Source: DATJSN01 sp035504095 | Lineage (GTDB): Bacteria; Planctomycetota; Phycisphaerae; WQYP01 | DNA length: 23,587 nt | Direction: 5' to 3' | NCBI GenBank assembly: GCA_035504095.1 | Contig: DATJSN010000105.1 | Coordinates: 1-23,587 of the forward strand | In this document: piece by piece, positions 14,823 through 23,360 of the stretch | How the letters are laid out: every line of letters begins with the position of its first letter | Numbering within the stretch: position 1 is the stretch's first letter | Position numbers and translations under genes: made by a program | Notes under the pieces: generated by a model | The model's database searches: none | What the model was told of the DNA's origin: nothing | The model's input: only the letters and a program-made list of their open reading frames with translations

Positions 14823-15506
14823 TTAACGACGGCCTCCGCCGCCCCCGCCCCAATGTCCGCCGCCGCCACTCCAGCCGTAATAACGGCCGCCACCACAGCC
14901 GTAATAGCGACCGCCGCCGCCGTAATATCCGCAGCCGTATCCATACCCAAATCCGAAACCGATGCTGATCCCGCCGTAGTATGGATAACCGGAATAGTAA
15001 GACGGGTAATAGTAAGTCGGTGGGTAATAATATGCCGGCGGATAATACGCAGGGGCTGGTGCATAAACCGGCACGGCGTAAGTGGGATAAGCAGGCGCTT
15101 GATACTGATATTGCGCAGGCGGCGCCTGATAGCCAGGTGGAACAGGTGTTGCATATTGTTGCGTCGCCGGCGGCGCAGGGGCTGCCGGAGCTTGTGCGGG
15201 ATATTGCGCTGCCGGTCCCGCATAAGCGCCGGAAGCGGGTGCTGCATATTGCGCCGGCGTAACGTAGTAGCTATTCGGAGCATACGCTGTTGGCGCAGGC
15301 GTATATACAACCGGGGCTGGTGCGTAAACTACGGGCGCTGGCGAATAGAACGGTACAGATAGCCCTATACCGAAGGAGATGCTTGTGCGCGCCTGCACTG
15401 GCGCTGCGGAGGCGAGGCAGAGTGCCGCGGCCGCCGCCGTGAGCGCCAGTACTTTAAACGTGTACTTAATTTTCCTGGAGGCCAGTTGTGTTGTTTTGGT
15501 AATCAT
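14823..15506 (-). CDS. Exported Pro/Ala/Tyr- and Gly-rich low-complexity protein
   Basis: I do not recognise a family for this 227-residue protein. It has a clear signal peptide (1-39, ending SAAPVQA). A short beta-like stretch follows (SISFGIGLSVPFYSPAP), then a long Pro/Ala/Tyr/Gln region with PAPVVY, YAPAP and YYPPTYYYP repeats (about 55-165). After a GGISIGFGFGYGYGCGYYGG segment, it ends in a Gly-rich tail, GGGGHWGGGGGGRR. It is probably an extended surface or envelope protein; Tyr- and Gly-rich composition can support cross-linking or self-association (inference). Expression signals are strong: GAGGAG sits 7 bp before the ATG, there is a near-consensus promoter at 15631-15658, and a good terminator lies downstream. 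The gene therefore appears monocistronic and possibly highly expressed. Confidence 0.8.
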   Translation of the reverse strand: MITKTTQLASRKIKYTFKVLALTAAAAALCLASAAPVQARTSISFGIGLSVPFYSPAPVVYAPAPVVYTPAPTAYAPNSYYVTPAQYAAPASGAYAGPAAQYPAQAPAAPAPPATQQYATPVPPGYQAPPAQYQYQAPAYPTYAVPVYAPAPAYYPPAYYYPPTYYYPSYYSGYPYYGGISIGFGFGYGYGCGYYGGGGRYYGCGGGRYYGWSGGGGHWGGGGGGRR

Positions 15507-15541
15507 CGCTCAACTCCTCGCGATATTTGGTGCATCAATAC

Positions 15542-15547
15542 ATTATA
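15542..15547 (-). promoter_or_regulatory. Alternative -10 box for the Pro/Tyr/Gly-rich protein gene
   Basis: A perfect TATAAT on the minus strand lies 35 bp before the ATG at 15506. No convincing -35 box is found at 16-18 bp, so it is weaker than the promoter at 15631-15658. Confidence 0.3.
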
Positions 15548-15630
15548 GTTTCAAGCCAGGCCACATAAAACAACCAGACAACACAAAACACAAATGGTTA
15601 GCGCCGACTGATTTATCATCAATAAAATAA

Positions 15631-15658
15631 AATATACATCGTGAAAATATTCTGTCAA
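15631..15658 (-). promoter_or_regulatory. Predicted strong promoter of the Pro/Tyr/Gly-rich protein gene
   Basis: On the minus strand, a perfect TTGACA (15653-15658) and TATATT (15631-15636) are 16 bp apart in AT-rich sequence. This implies a 5' leader of about 120 bases before the ATG at 15506. Confidence 0.55.
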
Positions 15659-15751
15659 GGAAAATATAAGCATTAATATTATAGGACGTTGTCTATAAAA
15701 TTATTCGTCAACGCGATTTTTATTTTTTGCGTGGTTTTTTTTGATGGTTTT

Positions 15752-16243
15752 TTATTCGTTTGCGGCCTGCTCGGCAGTGGCTTTTTCATACAATTCGCGC
15801 ATATGCCGGCAGATGCGAATAAAGTCGACGCGATCCTGTTCCGTCAGGCCGGTCAGGATTTCCAGAGTCCTGCCCAAACGCGATTGCCGGAATTGCTCGT
15901 ATGCCGCACGCCCCTGGTTGGTCAGGCGCACATCAATTTTTCTCTTATCGATCTGATTGAGTTCACAGCGAATAAGCGGGGCGTCAAAATCGTTTTCCAG
16001 CGAGCGTATAATCCGCGACATTTGCGCTGGAACCACGTGAATACTCCGCTGAATATCGCCTACGCTCAGTGGTTCGCCTTTGGCGGTATGCAACGTATCC
16101 AGCGTGAGAAATTGCGATTCGGTGAGCTCTTCTTCGCCCTGTTTTCGCGAGGCCAGCCGCTGCCGCCAGGAAAGTTTGGCCAGCGCAAAAATCTCTTCCG
16201 CCATTTTGGCCAGTGAATCGGATTTGGGATTGTCTGTTGCCAT
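15752..16243 (-). CDS. MarR-family transcriptional regulator
   Basis: This 163-residue DNA-binding protein has a MarR winged helix-turn-helix at about 40-112: LTESQFLTLDTL, then LSVGDIQRSIHV, recognition helix VPAQMSRIIRSLE (71-83) and the wing DKRKIDVRLTNQGR (99-112). This wing matches the MarR D-x-R-x3-x-x-LT signature. Helices at both ends should form the dimer interface. It is divergent from the indolepyruvate ferredoxin oxidoreductase gene across a 335-bp gap. MarR proteins often repress a divergent neighbour and are released by aromatic acids, so control of the oxidoreductase by an aryl-pyruvate or aryl-acetate is a reasonable guess that the sequence does not prove. Confidence 0.9.
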   Translation of the reverse strand: MATDNPKSDSLAKMAEEIFALAKLSWRQRLASRKQGEEELTESQFLTLDTLHTAKGEPLSVGDIQRSIHVVPAQMSRIIRSLENDFDAPLIRCELNQIDKRKIDVRLTNQGRAAYEQFRQSRLGRTLEILTGLTEQDRVDFIRICRHMRELYEKATAEQAANE

Positions 16244-16578
16244 AGGATGCGAATTTTGTCTTCAGCAAGCCATTCTTACGATTCGCGGCGGCCCGCACAA
16301 TTTATGCCGCAATATGAAAAATAATGCGACTGGCGATAGTTTGCAACCCGAAATTAACTAAAATCCTTAAATTTTATTTTCAAGATCACGTTTTGGGTGC
16401 GCGATACGTTGGCGTCCGAGCGAAATATTTGCCTAGAAGAGAATCACCAAAGAGGCTAAAATACCCTCTTATTATTGGTCAGGCCTTGGGTAGCATAAAC
16501 CGGGTCTGAACGGCTGTTTGCCGGATGGGCGGAACCCGGCCGATACCGCCGGAACCGATATTTCACACGGATGTTCGC
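16244..16578. promoter_or_regulatory. Divergent control region between marR and the oxidoreductase gene
   Basis: This 335-bp gap holds no gene. On the plus strand, TAAAAT (16457-16462) could be a -10 box. It lies inside an inverted repeat AAGAGG / CCTCTT (16450-16455 and 16465-16470, 9-bp spacer), a possible operator. No convincing -35 box is seen. The rest is AT-rich near 16360-16390 and GC-rich near the downstream start, with no other structure I can support. Confidence 0.35.
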
Positions 16579-19500
16579 ATGAAAATCGATCCACGCTTTC
16601 AGGTGCAAAGCGGCTCGGAAATTTTTGGCGGTGCGGAGCTTCTCCTGAAGGGGTGCCTGGAGACGCCCGGAGGCGTTGCGCTGCTCACCGGCTATCCTGG
16701 CTCGCCTGTGGCCGGTTTCTTCGACGCCTGCCACGACATCGGCGGGTTGCTCAATGAAAAGGGCGTTTGTGCCAAAATGGCCAACAATGAGGCCATCAGC
16801 ATCGCCATGCTCAACGGCTCGCAAATGGTCGGCGTCAAAGGCATCGCCGTTTTCAAATCCGTGGGATTGCATGTCGCATCCGACGCCCTGGCCATTGGCA
16901 ATCTGGCCGGCATACCGCATCCCGGCGGTGGCGCCCTGGTTGTTTCCGGCGATGATCCGTGGAGCGATTCGACCCAGGTTCCGGCCGATTCGCGCTTCCT
17001 TTTTGAACATCTTCGCGTGCCGGTTTTGGAGCCGGCGAATTCCCAGGAACTCAAGGACTGGGTCGCACACGCCTTTGATCTTTCCGTCGCGTCACGACTT
17101 TATATCGGCATGATGGTTACCGTGGCCATCGCCGACGGCGGCGGCACGGTTGAATGCCGCCCCAACCACTGGCCGTCGATCAGCACCAAAGACCGCATCG
17201 CCATTGAAACCGCAAAAATTCCCGTCGAGACCACCGTGCTATTGCCCCCGCGAAGCTGGCGGCAGGAACTCACGTTCGATCAGCGTTTCGAGGCTCTGCT
17301 GACGCGCTGCCGCCAACTGGGCCTGACCAAAATCCTCTATCCCATTGAACGCACATGGCGCGGCGGCCGGTCGCAAAAAGCACCCGTCGGTTTTATTTCC
17401 TCCGGCAATTCATACACGCTGATGGTCCAGGCCATGCAGGACATGGGTCTGCTCGGCCAGCTTCCCATGCTCAAGCTGGCGTTCAGTTATCCCATCGATA
17501 TGCCGATGGTCGATCAATTCGCCGAAATGTGCGAACGCATCGTGGTCGTCGAAGAGCGGCGCAGCTTCATCGAAAAACAGATCGCCGAACATCTCACGCG
17601 CAAACGCCAGGAGGATCCGAATCATCCCACATCGTCCACGCAGCTTTGGGGCAAGGCGTTTCCCAACCAGCGTCCGGGCATTCCCGCCACGCGCGGCCTG
17701 CATCCGTCCATACTCATCGAACGCTTCACCGAACTTTTACGCGATACGCCGAATATCCCGTATGAGCTTTCCAACGGGCGGCTTACCGAGGAACTCGAGA
17801 TCATCGCCCAGGCCGGCGCGGTCAAAACGCCCGTGGCGGTCAGGACGCCCGCGTACTGCCCCGGCTGCCCGCACCGTGATTCGTCCAGCGCACTGTTGGA
17901 AATCCGGCAAAATCTTCTCGATCCGCAATACATGCAGCAGCATTACAACGGCAAGCCCATCGATCTGGTCGCCCATGGCGACACCGGCTGTTACACCATG
18001 ATGATGTTCGAGCCCAACAAACCGCTCATGCACAACTACAGCGGCATGGGCCTCGGCGGCGCCACCGGCGGCGGCATCGATCCGTTCATCACCAATAAGC
18101 AGATCGTCTTCATGGGCGATGGAACCTTTTTCCATTCCGGTTCATTGGCCATCGCCAACTCCATCAACCAGGGGCAGGACATCACCTACATCATTCTGGA
18201 AAACAAAACCACCGCCATGACCGGCCACCAGCCTCTTCCCACCCTGCAGGAAGACCTCACCGGTAAAATGGTCCTCGCCCACGATATCGAACGCATTGTG
18301 CGTTCCATGATCCCCGACGCCGCCGGCATGTTGCGCATCGGCCAGGGCGGTTCGGGTATGCGGCGCGAAAATGAACCGCAGCCGCGCGTCATCCGCCTGA
18401 ACCCCGCTCAGCGCGACAAGTACAAACAAATTCTCGAGCGCGTGATTCTCCAGGACGGCGTGAAAGTTGTGATTGCTGACAAGGAATGCGGCATCACCTT
18501 CCATCGCCGGCGTCACCGCGCTGAAGTGCAGGAGAAAAAAGAGCACGGCTTCGTTCGCCAGAAAACCTTTATGAACATCACCGATGAAGTGTGCGAATAT
18601 TGCCTGGAGTGCACCAACCAGACCGGCTGCCCCGGGCTTAAAGTGGCGCGCACCGATTACGGCCCGAAAATTCAGACCGACTTTACCACCTGCGTCAACG
18701 ACGGCGCCTGCGCCCGCATCGACGCGTGCCCCAGTTTTGAACAGGTTATTGTGACGCGCAAACGCCCGCCGCGCATGCCCGATGAAGTCGTCGATCTGAC
18801 CGGCATGCCCGAGCCGCCGATGATGAACATGGGCCAGCAATGGCGCTGTTACCTCGCCGGCGTGGGAGGCATGGGCATCGGCGTGGCGGGTGAAATCCTC
18901 GTCCGCGCCGGCCATAAGGAAGGCTACCAGATCGCCTTTGTGGACAAAAAAGGCCTGGCCATCCGCAACGGCGGCGTCTTCAGCCAGCTTCTGTTCTCAC
19001 GCACGCCCATACAAGGTTCAGCGATTACTCCCTTCGGCAAGGCGGATTTACTCATCGGCGTGGACGTGCTCGAGGCGGCGCGGGCTATTTCCCCGACCGA
19101 TTATCTGCGCGTCGCTTCGCCGAAGTTTACGCACGCCGTCATCAACACCGGCAAAACGCCGACGATTCTCACACTGCTGGGCCGGGATGATTTTTCGCCC
19201 GAAGAACTCGCCGAGATCATCAGAATTCAGTGCAAGCCGGGCCGTTTCTTCAGCTTTAACGTCGGCGATTTGTGCGAACGCCTGCTGGATTCGCGGCTGT
19301 ACGCCAACATCATGATGCTCGGCGTGGCCTACCAGCTCGGCTTTATACCCGTTTCCTACAAGAGCATCACCTGGGCCATCCGGCACGCCGTGCGTCGCGA
19401 ATTTGAACGCAACTATCGCGCCTTCAACATCGGACGCAAAATCGTTCTGCGGCCCGACCTCTTTGGCGTCGCGGCGCCGCGCGAAGTGGAAACCGTCGAA

Positions 19501-20310
19501 CAGGCCATCGAACGCAAAGCCAACATCCTGATGGTCAGCTCCATCTGGGGCAAAAGCAACGCCGAGGAATATCGCAAAATTTGCCGCTCCGCGCTGGCCC
19601 AGATGCCGGGCCTCGATGAACCGCTCCGGCGGGATTACGTGATCCGTCTTTTTGACGCGATTCAATGGGGAACGCTTTCCTATGGCCGCAGTTACTCGAC
19701 CCGCGTGGTCAAAACCTATCAGCAGGACAACGCCGAGCGCAATTTCGCCGTGACCCGCGCCGTGATATGGAACCTGGCCAAAGTGATGATGATCAAAGAC
19801 GAAGTGTACGTGGCGATGATGTACACCAGCCCGGAAAAATACCGCCGTGACCGCAGGCGTTACAACGTTAACCCCGCCAATGGCGATAAAATTAAATATA
19901 TCCACTTGAACCGGCCGGAATTCGACATCGCCGGCTTTAAAATTCGTTTCCACATGAAGGGACGCGACTGGCAGATGCGCATCCTGCGCCACTGCCGCTG
20001 GTTGCGCTCGCTTTTGCCGGCGTGGCACGGGAAGGAAAAAGCCTTCCGTGACTGGTACATGCGCCTGGTGGATACGTGCGAACTCCATGAGCCGTGGCTT
20101 TACAACCTGTGGCTGGATATTTTGCAAACGCCTGAACCGGTCACAGGGTTCCGTGAAGTGCGCTATCCCAAAATGGAAGCCTCGCAGAACCGCGTGAAGG
20201 AACTCCAAAACGCCATCGCCGCGGGCAAAACAGACGTTCGTTCACGTAATGTGTCGCGCGGCATGAGCCTGAGCAACCAGGTAATGGGCGCATTCCGCTC
20301 CGGCGATTAA
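16579..20310 (+). CDS. Fused indolepyruvate:ferredoxin oxidoreductase (IorA-IorB type)
   Basis: This enzyme oxidatively decarboxylates aryl-pyruvates to aryl-acetyl-CoA, passing electrons to ferredoxin. The start at 16579 (MKIDPRFQVQSG) gives 1243 residues; an in-frame ATG 54 bp upstream would add a GC-rich lead of no clear value. The N-terminal pyrimidine-binding part (LLTGYPGSPVAGFFD, residues 32-55) is followed by the TPP domain with YCPGCPHRDS and GDGTFFHSG (from 513) to ENKTTAMTG. A cysteine-rich segment (C672, C675, C678, C684; C705, C711, C717, then PSF) should bind Fe-S clusters. The IorB-like gamma domain opens RCYLAGVGGMGIGVAG (from 756). The C-terminal region (AKVMMIKDEVYVAMMYTSP...) resembles the extra domain of the fused enzymes (DUF6537-like). 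The fusion and Cys spacing agree with the single-chain family known from proteobacteria. Confidence 0.92.
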   Translation: MKIDPRFQVQSGSEIFGGAELLLKGCLETPGGVALLTGYPGSPVAGFFDACHDIGGLLNEKGVCAKMANNEAISIAMLNGSQMVGVKGIAVFKSVGLHVASDALAIGNLAGIPHPGGGALVVSGDDPWSDSTQVPADSRFLFEHLRVPVLEPANSQELKDWVAHAFDLSVASRLYIGMMVTVAIADGGGTVECRPNHWPSISTKDRIAIETAKIPVETTVLLPPRSWRQELTFDQRFEALLTRCRQLGLTKILYPIERTWRGGRSQKAPVGFISSGNSYTLMVQAMQDMGLLGQLPMLKLAFSYPIDMPMVDQFAEMCERIVVVEERRSFIEKQIAEHLTRKRQEDPNHPTSSTQLWGKAFPNQRPGIPATRGLHPSILIERFTELLRDTPNIPYELSNGRLTEELEIIAQAGAVKTPVAVRTPAYCPGCPHRDSSSALLEIRQNLLDPQYMQQHYNGKPIDLVAHGDTGCYTMMMFEPNKPLMHNYSGMGLGGATGGGIDPFITNKQIVFMGDGTFFHSGSLAIANSINQGQDITYIILENKTTAMTGHQPLPTLQEDLTGKMVLAHDIERIVRSMIPDAAGMLRIGQGGSGMRRENEPQPRVIRLNPAQRDKYKQILERVILQDGVKVVIADKECGITFHRRRHRAEVQEKKEHGFVRQKTFMNITDEVCEYCLECTNQTGCPGLKVARTDYGPKIQTDFTTCVNDGACARIDACPSFEQVIVTRKRPPRMPDEVVDLTGMPEPPMMNMGQQWRCYLAGVGGMGIGVAGEILVRAGHKEGYQIAFVDKKGLAIRNGGVFSQLLFSRTPIQGSAITPFGKADLLIGVDVLEAARAISPTDYLRVASPKFTHAVINTGKTPTILTLLGRDDFSPEELAEIIRIQCKPGRFFSFNVGDLCERLLDSRLYANIMMLGVAYQLGFIPVSYKSITWAIRHAVRREFERNYRAFNIGRKIVLRPDLFGVAAPREVETVEQAIERKANILMVSSIWGKSNAEEYRKICRSALAQMPGLDEPLRRDYVIRLFDAIQWGTLSYGRSYSTRVVKTYQQDNAERNFAVTRAVIWNLAKVMMIKDEVYVAMMYTSPEKYRRDRRRYNVNPANGDKIKYIHLNRPEFDIAGFKIRFHMKGRDWQMRILRHCRWLRSLLPAWHGKEKAFRDWYMRLVDTCELHEPWLYNLWLDILQTPEPVTGFREVRYPKMEASQNRVKELQNAIAAGKTDVRSRNVSRGMSLSNQVMGAFRSGD

Positions 20311-20330
20311 GAGCCTCTAACAAATTCCTC

Positions 20331-20432
20331 CCTCTGTGATCTCAGTGGCTAATTAAATCCCTTTTGTGGTGAAAAAAATTCTCTGTGATTCCTCCGTGTC
20401 CGCTGAGTACTCTGTGGTGAAATCGTCTCCTT
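20331..20432. repeat. R1-family repeats, opposite orientation (ctctgtg.t type)
   Basis: Between the oxidoreductase and the MFS-acyltransferase gene lie ctctgtgat, ctcagtggct, ttgtggtgaa, ctctgtgattcctccgtg and ctctgtggtgaaa. Read on the minus strand these become ttcaccacagag, acacggagg and atcacagag units, the R1 type. Confidence 0.55.
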
Positions 20433-20498
20433 GCAACTAGCCTCGTGCCGCAGCACAATTGGCGTTTTCAGAATCTCCGGGCGGATAGCGTAGGATTT

Positions 20499-22505
20499 AT
20501 GAGCCAGACTACTCTCGAGGGTTCCGTCAACACGCCGCTATTGCAGGAATTCCCGCCCTTATTAAAGAACCGCAATTTTAAACTTCTCTGGGTCGGATAC
20601 GTGGTTTCCTCGCTGGCCGACCGTGTCCACTGGCTGGTGATGCTGCAGTTGTTGTGCATTGTGATCCTTCACCAGAAGCATTGGGACTCGCAGCCGTGGG
20701 CGCAGTTGAATCTGGCGATGTTCACGCCCTTTTTGCTTTTAGCACCATTAAGTGGAATTGTTTCCGACAGATTGCCGCGCCGGGCGGTGATGATCTCCGC
20801 TGATTTAGCCCGCGCTACAATTGTCTTAATCGCTCGGACGGTTCTGCTCGTGGGGGCGCAGACCCGGGCATTTAACACCGGCACGCTGTTGGTGCTTTTA
20901 TTTGGCTCGGAAATTTTGCTTTCATCCGTGGGCGAATTTTTTATTGTGGCCCGCGCCGCGATGGTTCCCAATCTGGTGCATCCGCGCCAGCTTTTGCAGG
21001 CCAATTCCGTTATTACCGCGGCAGGAACCATTTTTTCTCTGATTGGATTTTTGGTCGGCATAGCGCTGATTAGCTGGAGCCTGCAGTTCGCCATGTACGT
21101 CGATGCCGGCTCATACATGCTTTCCGCATTTTGTTTATTCCTGATGCGTTTTCCCAAAGGCTTTAATGTTCCACGCGCCGCCGCCAGCAAGGGTAAAAGC
21201 AGTTTGGGCAAATTTGTTCAGGACGCCCGCATGGGCGGCAAATATCTCAGGCGCCATTTCCGGCCGTTTCAGGCCATTGGTCTGGAAATGATTTTCTTCG
21301 CCGTCAGCGCCATCATTTTTAATTCCCTGCCGGGTATTTTAAATGGCCGGCTCAAACTTCCCGACTGGGCTACGCCTTGCTTTCTGGCAATTGCCGGTGT
21401 GGGCATGGTGATTGGCGCATTCGCCGTAAGCCGGGCCAAACAGGGAATCCCCAAGGAAATTGGCATCGCCTGGGCGACAGTGCTCATCGGCATAAGCTTG
21501 CTGTTGGTTTCGCTGGCCGCACAGTGGCCGACATTGCTGATCGGCCTGGCACTCGCGGCGTTTTTCGGCGCGATTATGTTCATCAGCGTCGATACGCTCC
21601 TGCAGCGCATCATTCCCGATTATGTCCGTGGCCGCGTGCTGGCCGTACGCGACATGCTCGTCAATATCGGGCTGGTCAGCATGACCATCCCGATGGCCCT
21701 ATCGCGCCATGTCGATGCTTATACCCAGACGCTTCTTTTTGGCGTGGCATGTTTTACGGGGATTTTGGGCGTCGCGCTGGTTGGTGTTTATATCTATTAC
21801 CAGCCGTTGCCGCTGCCCGAAGCGCTGGCGCGACGCATCGTCACCGGGTATATGACAGTGTGGCACCGATTTCGCCGTGCTAATGCATGTCTGATACCGG
21901 GGAGCGGGCCGGTGATCGTAGCGGCGAACCATACCAGCACTCTGGATCCCCTGGCGCTTGGGATAGCCAGTCCACGCCGGCGCATCCGTTTTATGATGGC
22001 CCGCGAATATTATGACATTCCATTCTTGCGGCGTTTTTTCGGCTGGGTTGGTTGCATTCCGGTGAATCGCACCGGTTCCGATGCTCCGGCCCTGCGCGCC
22101 GCGACCGAAGCACTGAAGGCCGGCGACGTGGTGGGCGTTTTTCCTGAAGGCGGCATTTCCACCAACAAAAATGTCTCTGAAAACCGTTCGCTTCGCCCGG
22201 GTAAACCTGGCATCGCGTTTTTGGCGCTTTTGTCCGGCGCCACAGTTGTGCCCGTCTACATCAGCGGCATGCGCCCGCATGTGAGCGTGCGCGGCGATTA
22301 TCTTGGCCGATCTAAAATCAGTCTTTATTACGGTTCACCGATGCGTTTTGAAAATCTCAAAGGCTCTCATAAGAATCGGGAACTTCTCCAGCAGGTCACG
22401 GATCAGATTATGGCGGCAATCGCCGGCATCCGCGATCGCGTAGAAAAGGTGGAAGGATTGTCTGCCGAGGCCGTCTCCAGCGGGCCAAAACTAGTCAAAA
22501 TTTAA
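20499..22505 (+). CDS. MFS transporter fused to PlsC-type acyltransferase (LplT-Aas-like)
   Basis: This is a 668-residue membrane protein from the ATG at 20499 (MSQTTLEGS, with tagga just upstream); an ATG at 20445 is also in frame. About 1-430 is a major facilitator domain with some twelve hydrophobic segments, starting FKLLWVGYVVSSLADRVHWL, with the loop SGIVSDRLPRRAV typical of motif A. From about 450 comes a glycerolipid acyltransferase domain: NHTSTLD (477-483, with the H-x4-D catalytic pair H478/D483), an RFMMAREYYDIPFLRRF block, and FPEGGISTN (548-556). In E. coli, lysophospholipid flippase LplT and acyltransferase Aas do the matching jobs as separate proteins. Here both are one chain without the Aas acyl-ACP ligase domain. 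A role in importing and reacylating lysophospholipid is inferred. Confidence 0.9.
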   Translation: MSQTTLEGSVNTPLLQEFPPLLKNRNFKLLWVGYVVSSLADRVHWLVMLQLLCIVILHQKHWDSQPWAQLNLAMFTPFLLLAPLSGIVSDRLPRRAVMISADLARATIVLIARTVLLVGAQTRAFNTGTLLVLLFGSEILLSSVGEFFIVARAAMVPNLVHPRQLLQANSVITAAGTIFSLIGFLVGIALISWSLQFAMYVDAGSYMLSAFCLFLMRFPKGFNVPRAAASKGKSSLGKFVQDARMGGKYLRRHFRPFQAIGLEMIFFAVSAIIFNSLPGILNGRLKLPDWATPCFLAIAGVGMVIGAFAVSRAKQGIPKEIGIAWATVLIGISLLLVSLAAQWPTLLIGLALAAFFGAIMFISVDTLLQRIIPDYVRGRVLAVRDMLVNIGLVSMTIPMALSRHVDAYTQTLLFGVACFTGILGVALVGVYIYYQPLPLPEALARRIVTGYMTVWHRFRRANACLIPGSGPVIVAANHTSTLDPLALGIASPRRRIRFMMAREYYDIPFLRRFFGWVGCIPVNRTGSDAPALRAATEALKAGDVVGVFPEGGISTNKNVSENRSLRPGKPGIAFLALLSGATVVPVYISGMRPHVSVRGDYLGRSKISLYYGSPMRFENLKGSHKNRELLQQVTDQIMAAIAGIRDRVEKVEGLSAEAVSSGPKLVKI

Positions 22506-22539
22506 CCAAATTTTCATAACGATGGGTTCCTCCATAATG

Positions 22540-22545
22540 TATAAT
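22540..22545 (+). promoter_or_regulatory. Possible -10 box of the coiled-coil membrane protein gene
   Basis: A perfect TATAAT lies 28 bp before the ATG at 22574, in the 68-bp gap after the MFS-acyltransferase gene. No clear -35 box is found at 16-18 bp. Confidence 0.4.
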
Positions 22546-22573
22546 GTTTTTTCGGGCTTTCGGAGGATTTTTT

Positions 22574-23272
22574 ATGGGAATGTTCGACGGATTCAGACGC
22601 ATCCTCGGCGCTCAAAAGCCGATGGTCGTCGACTACGAAGCTCATGAACCATCCACCGGCACGCACGGACCGAACCCGTTGCACCGCCTGGGGCCCGGAG
22701 GCGTTGAACCCAATTCCTACCGGCTTCAGCAGAGTTACGATGCATTACTGGAAACCGTCCATGAATTGCGCACCGCTTTGGACGGCCAGGCACAGCGGCA
22801 GGAAGAACTGCTTTCTCGCCTAAGTACCATTCCGCTGGCGGTCGATGCACTTCCCCAGACCAGCCGGATGCAGGCCCAGATGCTTCAGCTCATCAGCGAC
22901 CGGCTGGCTTTGCACGTGGACCAGCAGCGCAAGATCAGCGAAGTGATGAGCAACATCACTACGGCGGGCAAAGACCAGGCCGAACTACTCCGCGCCGTGC
23001 GCGAACAGATTGAAACCGCCAACGAAATCGATCAACAGCTTGTGGAAGCCTTCAATCGTTTTTCCATGATGGTGGATCGTCTGCAATCAGCCAACAACCA
23101 CGCCGTGGAATGTCTCCAGCAGGTGCGCGACAGTTACGCGGCATCAGTGGTGCAGGTCCAGGACTGGGTGGATAAATCGCGCAATCGCAATTCCTGGCTG
23201 GTCAACAGCGCCTTTATCATGGCGCTGGTTTCATTGATCGTAATCCTGATTATGCTCATGTACCATAAGTAG
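22574..23272 (+). CDS. Coiled-coil protein with C-terminal membrane anchor, unknown function
   Basis: I do not recognise a family for this 232-residue protein. The start at 22574 (MGMFDGFRRILG) has GGAGG 7 bp upstream, better than an in-frame ATG at 22544. The N-terminal 60 residues look unstructured (Pro/Gly-rich, GPGGVEPNSY). Residues about 60-200 are helical with heptad-like hydrophobics (LLETVHELRTALDGQAQRQEELLSRL; ELLRAVREQIETANEIDQQLVEAF), suggesting a coiled coil, with some likeness to the helical signalling part of chemoreceptors but without their signature hairpin. One hydrophobic segment (VNSAFIMALVSLIVILIMLM) ends the protein, so it is tail-anchored with the coiled coil in the cytoplasm. 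It follows the MFS-acyltransferase gene by 68 bp. Its TAG stop lies in an R2 repeat. Confidence 0.8.
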   Translation: MGMFDGFRRILGAQKPMVVDYEAHEPSTGTHGPNPLHRLGPGGVEPNSYRLQQSYDALLETVHELRTALDGQAQRQEELLSRLSTIPLAVDALPQTSRMQAQMLQLISDRLALHVDQQRKISEVMSNITTAGKDQAELLRAVREQIETANEIDQQLVEAFNRFSMMVDRLQSANNHAVECLQQVRDSYAASVVQVQDWVDKSRNRNSWLVNSAFIMALVSLIVILIMLMYHK

Positions 23273-23284
23273 GGAATAGGTTAC
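23270..23284. repeat. R2-family unit overlapping the stop codon of the last gene
   Basis: The sequence tagggaataggttac begins with the TAG stop codon. It matches the minus-strand reading of the repeat after metK (tagggaacaggttac). Confidence 0.55.
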
Positions 23285-23360
23285 AAAAATTTCTCTGCGT
23301 CCCCTGCATTAAAACGTCGTCTTCTTCGCGTCTTTGCGGAAAAAATCTCTCTGTGGCAAA

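Noticed and set aside
18592..18747. Degenerate ferredoxin domain in the fused oxidoreductase
   Set aside because: The C-x2-C-x2-C-x5-C and C-x5-C-x5-C-P-S-F pattern matches, as I recall it, the normal pattern of the single-chain family, so it is not decay.
18142..20208. Long minus-strand reading frames inside the oxidoreductase gene (18142-18915 and 19048-20208)
   Set aside because: They are antisense to a clearly conserved gene, show no recognisable domain, and are expected from GC-rich codon use.
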